Part shown: positions 60,195 to 64,000 of the stretch, piece by piece
How positions within the stretch are numbered: the first letter of the stretch is position 1
Layout: each line of letters opens with the position of its first letter
Assembly (NCBI RefSeq): GCF_902493135.1
Contig: NZ_CABUOD010000007.1
Coordinates: 1 to 64,000 of the forward strand
DNA length: 64,000 nt
From: an uncultured Parabacteroides sp.
Lineage (GTDB): Bacteria; Bacteroidota; Bacteroidia; Bacteroidales; Tannerellaceae
Direction: 5' to 3'
Position numbers and translations under genes: made by a program
The notes under the pieces: generated by a model
The model's input: only the letters and a program-made list of their open reading frames with translations
Databases searched by the model: none
What the model was told of the DNA's origin: nothing

Positions 60195-61478
60195 TTATTC
60201 TACAGGAATGTTCTTGTTTACGTTCTTGCAACCAACCAAAGCATAGAACAACAGGTATGCCAGCGCGATCAGAATAACTACATAGCTGGTCATAAATCCG
60301 GACATGTCAGCGATTTGGCCCTGGATCAGCGGTAAAATACCACCACCGCAAACCAAAACCATGAAGATACCGGAAGCGGCTTCCGTATATTTACCCAGAC
60401 CTTCGACAGCCAGGTTAAAGATACCACCCCACATGATAGAAGTACAAAGACCGCAAAGCGCCATAAACATGATGCTGATAGGAACTTGTGCCACACCGAA
60501 TGAAATGTCACTTTTGAATACAGGCATGCTTACCATTGTCGTGATCGGACAGATAAAGGCAAGGATAATGAACAGGATGCCGACACCGGATGCCACTGTA
60601 AGCATGGCCTTACTTGTAAACTTGCCTCCTAAAGAAGCACCGACCAGACGTCCGATTAACATCAAGAACCAGTAGGTCCCGACTACAGAACCGGCAATTG
60701 TTGAGTCGATTGCCAGACCGCCTCCGGCTTCGGGTGTCATCATGAACAGACCAGCAAAGTGAGGAATACCGACTTCAATACCTACATATACGAAGATAGC
60801 CAATGCTCCTAATTTGAAGTGGCGGAATGCAAGCGGGCTGTGTTCGTTCTTTGCATTGTTGTTTGCTTTAGCCAGACTTGGTTCCGGGATATTCATGATG
60901 AATAATACCAGGAATGCCACGGCGAAGATGGCCATTGCGATGTACAGAGCCGGCAATGCTTTAGCAATCGTACGTTCTTCAACGACGGTTCCCATCAGAT
61001 AACCGACCAAAACCGGAACGATAGTTGCTGATACCGAGTTCAACGAACCACCCATCTGGATTAACTGGTTACCTTTTTTACCACCGCCGCCTAATGTGTT
61101 CAACATCGGGTTTACGACTGTATTTAACATACACATGGAGAAACCGGAAACGAATGCACCGGCAACATAGGTGGCAAATCCCATTTTAGAGGAAAGGACT
61201 TGAATACCGACACCCACAAAGCCGACAACGATCGCGATCAAAGCTGTTTTCTTGTAGCCGATCTTCTGCAAAAGCATACCGGCCGGAATACCCATGAAAG
61301 CATATGCAATAAAGTTTGCGAAGAAACCTAAAGTGGCTTCGAAATTGGATGCTCCGAACTCATTTTGAACAATTGCCCCGAAAGGTTGAGGCAGACCCGT
61401 AACGAAAGAGATCATAGCGAACAATGCGAACATCATCGCTATAGGTAATACATAACTTTTTTGTTTAGTTGACTCCAT
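60195..61478 (-). CDS. MFS sugar transporter, glucose/galactose (GluP/FucP) type
   Basis: A 427-aa transporter with twelve hydrophobic segments. The family start FALFAMISFVTGLPQPFGAI, the loop PAGMLLQKIGYKKTALIAI and FVSGFSMCMLNTVVNPMLNTLG with NSVSATIVPVLVGYLMG are typical of Bacteroidetes glucose/galactose:H+ symporters of the FHS family. Position between galK and galM points to galactose (or glucose/galactose) uptake. It precedes galK by 100 bp and is probably co-transcribed with galM. Confidence 0.88.
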   Translation of the reverse strand: MESTKQKSYVLPIAMMFALFAMISFVTGLPQPFGAIVQNEFGASNFEATLGFFANFIAYAFMGIPAGMLLQKIGYKKTALIAIVVGFVGVGIQVLSSKMGFATYVAGAFVSGFSMCMLNTVVNPMLNTLGGGGKKGNQLIQMGGSLNSVSATIVPVLVGYLMGTVVEERTIAKALPALYIAMAIFAVAFLVLFIMNIPEPSLAKANNNAKNEHSPLAFRHFKLGALAIFVYVGIEVGIPHFAGLFMMTPEAGGGLAIDSTIAGSVVGTYWFLMLIGRLVGASLGGKFTSKAMLTVASGVGILFIILAFICPITTMVSMPVFKSDISFGVAQVPISIMFMALCGLCTSIMWGGIFNLAVEGLGKYTEAASGIFMVLVCGGGILPLIQGQIADMSGFMTSYVVILIALAYLLFYALVGCKNVNKNIPVE

Positions 61479-61527
61479 TTCTTTTTAGATATTTAGATTA
61501 TTAATTATTTAGGTCGATTGAATAGTC

Positions 61528-62607
61528 TTATTCTGTTGTGAATTTATAGATTGTCTTGCTCTGGAATGTTTCGCCCGGACGTAGAACGGTGGACGGATAT
61601 TCCGGTTTGTTCGGACTGTCGGGATAGTGCTGTGTTTCCAGGCAGAGGGCGGCACGTGCCGGATAGCGTTGGCCGTTCTTTCCGACGAAATTGCCCGTCA
61701 TCCAGTTGCCTGTGTATAATTGCACGCCCGGCTGTGTCGTGTAGCATTCCATTACGATGCCGGTTTTGGGCGATACGCAACGGGCGCAGAGCGACAGCTC
61801 GTTTTCTTCTTTTTTATTTAATATATATGTATGGTCATATCCTTTTCCGAAATTCAGCGCTTCGAAATCTTCATCGATACGTTCGCCCACTTCGTGCGGA
61901 GTGCGGAAGTCCATCGGGGTTCCTTCTACTTTTTCCTTCGGACCGTAAGGAATAGCCGTTTCATCGGTCGGAAGATAGTAATCTGCATTGATTGTCAGTT
62001 TGTGATCGTATACGGAAGGATCGCCCTGGCCGGAGAGGTTGAAGTAGGAGTGGTTGGTCAGGTTCAGTACGGTCGGTTTATCCGTTACTGCATGGTACAT
62101 GATTACGACCTCATTGTCATCGGAAAGATGGTAGGTCACCGTCGTGTCCAGCTTTCCGGGGAAACCTTCCTCACCGTCGGCAGACGTATATTTCAACTCC
62201 ACTGTCTGGCCGTCGATTTTGTTCAGATCCCAGACAACGGAATTGAAGCCTTTCAGACCCCCATGCAGACTGTTCGGCCCGTTGTTGATAGCCAGTTTAT
62301 CGTACACGACACCATCCAATGTGAATTTTCCGCCTGCGATACGGTTGCCGTATCGTCCGCAGATCGCTCCGAAATAAGGTTCTTCGGATACCAGGTATTC
62401 GTCTATGGAATTGTGTCCTGTCACTACATCGGTTAACTTCCCGGACCGATCCGGTACCATAAGCGATACAATTTTTGCACCGTAGTTGGTAATGGTAAGT
62501 TCTGCTCCTTTGTTATTTGTAAGGATACACAGCATCGTCTCCTTGCCGTCTATTTGCTTGCTGAAATTAGCTACAGTTAAGCCAGACAGCGTGCTTTCGT
62601 TCTTCAT
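61528..62607 (-). CDS. galM: Aldose 1-epimerase (mutarotase)
   Basis: A 359-aa mutarotase interconverting alpha and beta anomers of galactose and other aldoses. Visible motifs are NYGAKIVSLMVPDRSGK near the N-terminus, GRYGNRIAGGKF (about residues 85-96), the catalytic His in LTNHSYFNLSG (about 182-192), the Glu in TTQPGVQLYTGNW and the second His in LETQHYPDSPN. No signal peptide, so it is cytoplasmic. It is the first gene of the minus-strand galM-transporter-galK group and diverges from the GH51 gene. Confidence 0.94.
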   Translation of the reverse strand: MKNESTLSGLTVANFSKQIDGKETMLCILTNNKGAELTITNYGAKIVSLMVPDRSGKLTDVVTGHNSIDEYLVSEEPYFGAICGRYGNRIAGGKFTLDGVVYDKLAINNGPNSLHGGLKGFNSVVWDLNKIDGQTVELKYTSADGEEGFPGKLDTTVTYHLSDDNEVVIMYHAVTDKPTVLNLTNHSYFNLSGQGDPSVYDHKLTINADYYLPTDETAIPYGPKEKVEGTPMDFRTPHEVGERIDEDFEALNFGKGYDHTYILNKKEENELSLCARCVSPKTGIVMECYTTQPGVQLYTGNWMTGNFVGKNGQRYPARAALCLETQHYPDSPNKPEYPSTVLRPGETFQSKTIYKFTTE

Positions 62608-62796
62608 GTAAATATAGTTTCAAAATTGTGTGTAAAATTACTCTCTTCTTTGTATTCATGCACTACTTTAAAGATGTTTTATAGCATAAAACGGCTTTTT
62701 ATACACTAAAATGAACGATTTGTCTCCCTTCTATCGAAATTATTAGTGTATATTTGCAACTAAATAATCTTTATATTCACGGAAAAACACATACCT
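62608..62796. promoter_or_regulatory. Divergent regulatory region galM / GH51
   Basis: The plus strand has a TATATTTG -7 box (62749-62756), about 40 bp before the GH51 ATG. An AraR-like palindrome GATGTTTTATAGCATA lies at 62673-62688, some 60 bp upstream of the -7 box. No clear galM promoter box was found on the minus strand. Confidence 0.55.
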
Positions 62797-64000
62797 ATGA
62801 CAAAAAGTATGAAAAAAGCCATTTCCCTATGTCTGTTTAGCATGGGCGCTCTCAGTTTAATGGCACAAAGTAATGAATTTAAGATAGATGTGCAGAAAAC
62901 AGGTGCACCTATCCAGTCGACCATGTACGGGATCTTTTTTGAAGATATCAATTTCGGTGCCGATGGAGGCCTGTATGCCGAACTTATCAAGAACCGTTCT
63001 TTTGAGTTTGAAAACCCTTTCGTAGGTTGGACGCCCTTCGGAAATGTCAGTGTGCAGACCAAGAATCCCTGCTTCGACCGCAATCCCCATTATGTCCGCC
63101 TTTCGTATGAAAAGGAACTGACCGGAACTGGTCTTGACAATGAAGGCTTCAAAGGGATTGGTATCCGGGAAGGGGAGAAGTACGATTTCTCTTTATATGC
63201 CCGCAGTCAGTCCGGCATGCCGATCAAGTTGCGTATCAACCTGGTGAACAGTCAGAACGACCTGTACGAGCAAAAAGAGATCGAGGTGAGCGGCAAGGAA
63301 TGGAAGAAATACACGGTTGTCCTGACGCCGGGAGCGACGGAGGCCCGTTCCCGTCTGCGTATCACGATGGCGACGAAAGGAACTGTCGATCTCGAGCACA
63401 TTTCACTGTTTCCGCAAAAGACATTCAACAATCGTCCGAACGGTATGCGTGCCGACCTGGCACAGGCTTTGAAAGACCTGAAACCGGGTGTCTTCCGTTT
63501 TCCCGGCGGTTGCATCGTGGAAGGAACGAACAAGGCTACCCGTTACCAATGGAAAAACACGATCGGTCCGGTCGAGAACCGTCCGATCAACATCAATCGT
63601 TGGAACTATACGTTCTCGTATAAGAAGTTTCCGGATTATTATCAATCCTACGGTCTGGGCTTTTTCGAATATTTCCAGTTGAGCGAAGATATCGGGGCGG
63701 AACCGCTTCCCGTATTGAACTGCGGCCTTTCCTGCCAGTATGAGAACCAGGATCCGAACGAGAATTGTCCGGTTGACAAATTGCAACCTTATATAGACGA
63801 CGCCCTCGATCTGATTGAGTTCGCCAACGGTCCGGCAACCAGTAAATGGGGGAAAATACGCGTCGATATGGGACATCCGGCTCCTTTCAACCTGAAACTG
63901 ATCGCCATCGGTAATGAACAGTGGGGACCGCTTTATCCCGAACGTCTCGAACCGTTTGTCAAAGCGATTCGTGCCAAATATCCGGAGATAAAGATCATCG
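62797..64000 (+). CDS. Alpha-L-arabinofuranosidase, GH51 (3' end beyond the window)
   Basis: At least 401 codons are present and open to the right edge; the C-terminal part is missing. A signal peptide (MKKAISLCLFSMGALSLMAQ) is followed by a GH51-like start (MYGIFFEDINFGADGGLYAEL), a carbohydrate-binding-like segment (about residues 75-205) and the catalytic barrel. The acid/base Glu is in IGNEQWG (about 373-379); the nucleophile would lie beyond the edge. The enzyme removes terminal arabinofuranosyl groups from arabinan or arabinoxylan, supplying the pathway encoded next to it. The gene is not complete, so no statement on total length is possible. Confidence 0.9.
   Translation, partial: MTKSMKKAISLCLFSMGALSLMAQSNEFKIDVQKTGAPIQSTMYGIFFEDINFGADGGLYAELIKNRSFEFENPFVGWTPFGNVSVQTKNPCFDRNPHYVRLSYEKELTGTGLDNEGFKGIGIREGEKYDFSLYARSQSGMPIKLRINLVNSQNDLYEQKEIEVSGKEWKKYTVVLTPGATEARSRLRITMATKGTVDLEHISLFPQKTFNNRPNGMRADLAQALKDLKPGVFRFPGGCIVEGTNKATRYQWKNTIGPVENRPININRWNYTFSYKKFPDYYQSYGLGFFEYFQLSEDIGAEPLPVLNCGLSCQYENQDPNENCPVDKLQPYIDDALDLIEFANGPATSKWGKIRVDMGHPAPFNLKLIAIGNEQWGPLYPERLEPFVKAIRAKYPEIKII

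Overview
The window looks like a chromosomal segment from a Bacteroidales gut bacterium, most likely Parabacteroides or a close Bacteroides relative (genus inferred, not proven). The reasons are the Bacteroidetes-type promoters (TAnnTTTG boxes, several with a TTTG box 19 bp upstream), a ribosomal protein S16 with a long Ala/Glu/Lys tail, a NUDIX-type AraR beside araDAB, a fused MsrA/MsrB, DUF3943 and DUF418 proteins, and almost no Shine-Dalgarno sequences. No rRNA, phage, IS transposase or CRISPR array is present.

Region 1 (about 1-17,900) is an array of six paralogous MacB/FtsX-type ABC permeases of about 790 aa with a single ATPase. Four transcription units in it start from sigma-54 promoters (GG-N10-GC/GA). 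Each promoter is preceded by two 19-bp palindromes separated by 2 bp, and the proximal palindrome always ends exactly 56 bp before the GG. An ECF sigma factor, a membrane protein and a secreted DUF5024-like protein sit inside the array. A PhoB/PhoR-like two-component system follows on the minus strand (17,933-20,502).

Region 2 (20,600-49,430) is mostly housekeeping: a PHP phosphatase; divergent kbl and tdh for threonine breakdown; a 1.1-kb non-coding stretch holding two copies of an operator-promoter-short RNA unit; a GNAT enzyme; an aldo/keto reductase; an AddB-like nuclease; a polyferredoxin/Tat-reductase operon; an esterase; a PanE-like reductase; a PdxY-like kinase; MsrAB; DUF418; tRNA-Ser; a thioredoxin lipoprotein; S16; GH43; an ABC-F ATPase; DUF3943; a TRIC channel; asparaginase; an MBL hydrolase; two tRNA-Lys genes and two tandem AraC regulators.

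Region 3 (49,765-64,000) is a sugar-use locus on the minus strand. It holds a sodium/sugar symporter, rpiB, transketolase, araB, araA, araD, the NUDIX regulator, galK, a sugar MFS transporter and galM. A GH51 arabinofuranosidase on the plus strand runs off the right edge. Together these release arabinose from polysaccharide, import it, convert it to xylulose 5-phosphate and feed the pentose phosphate pathway, with galactose use beside it. The araDAB promoter region carries a 22-bp palindrome and five direct repeats of 22 bp.

The most interesting material is regulatory: the sigma-54/tandem-palindrome architecture of the permease array, the duplicated short-RNA units at 24,117-24,770 whose operator-like palindromes resemble those in the arabinose locus, and the 22-bp repeat array upstream of araDAB.
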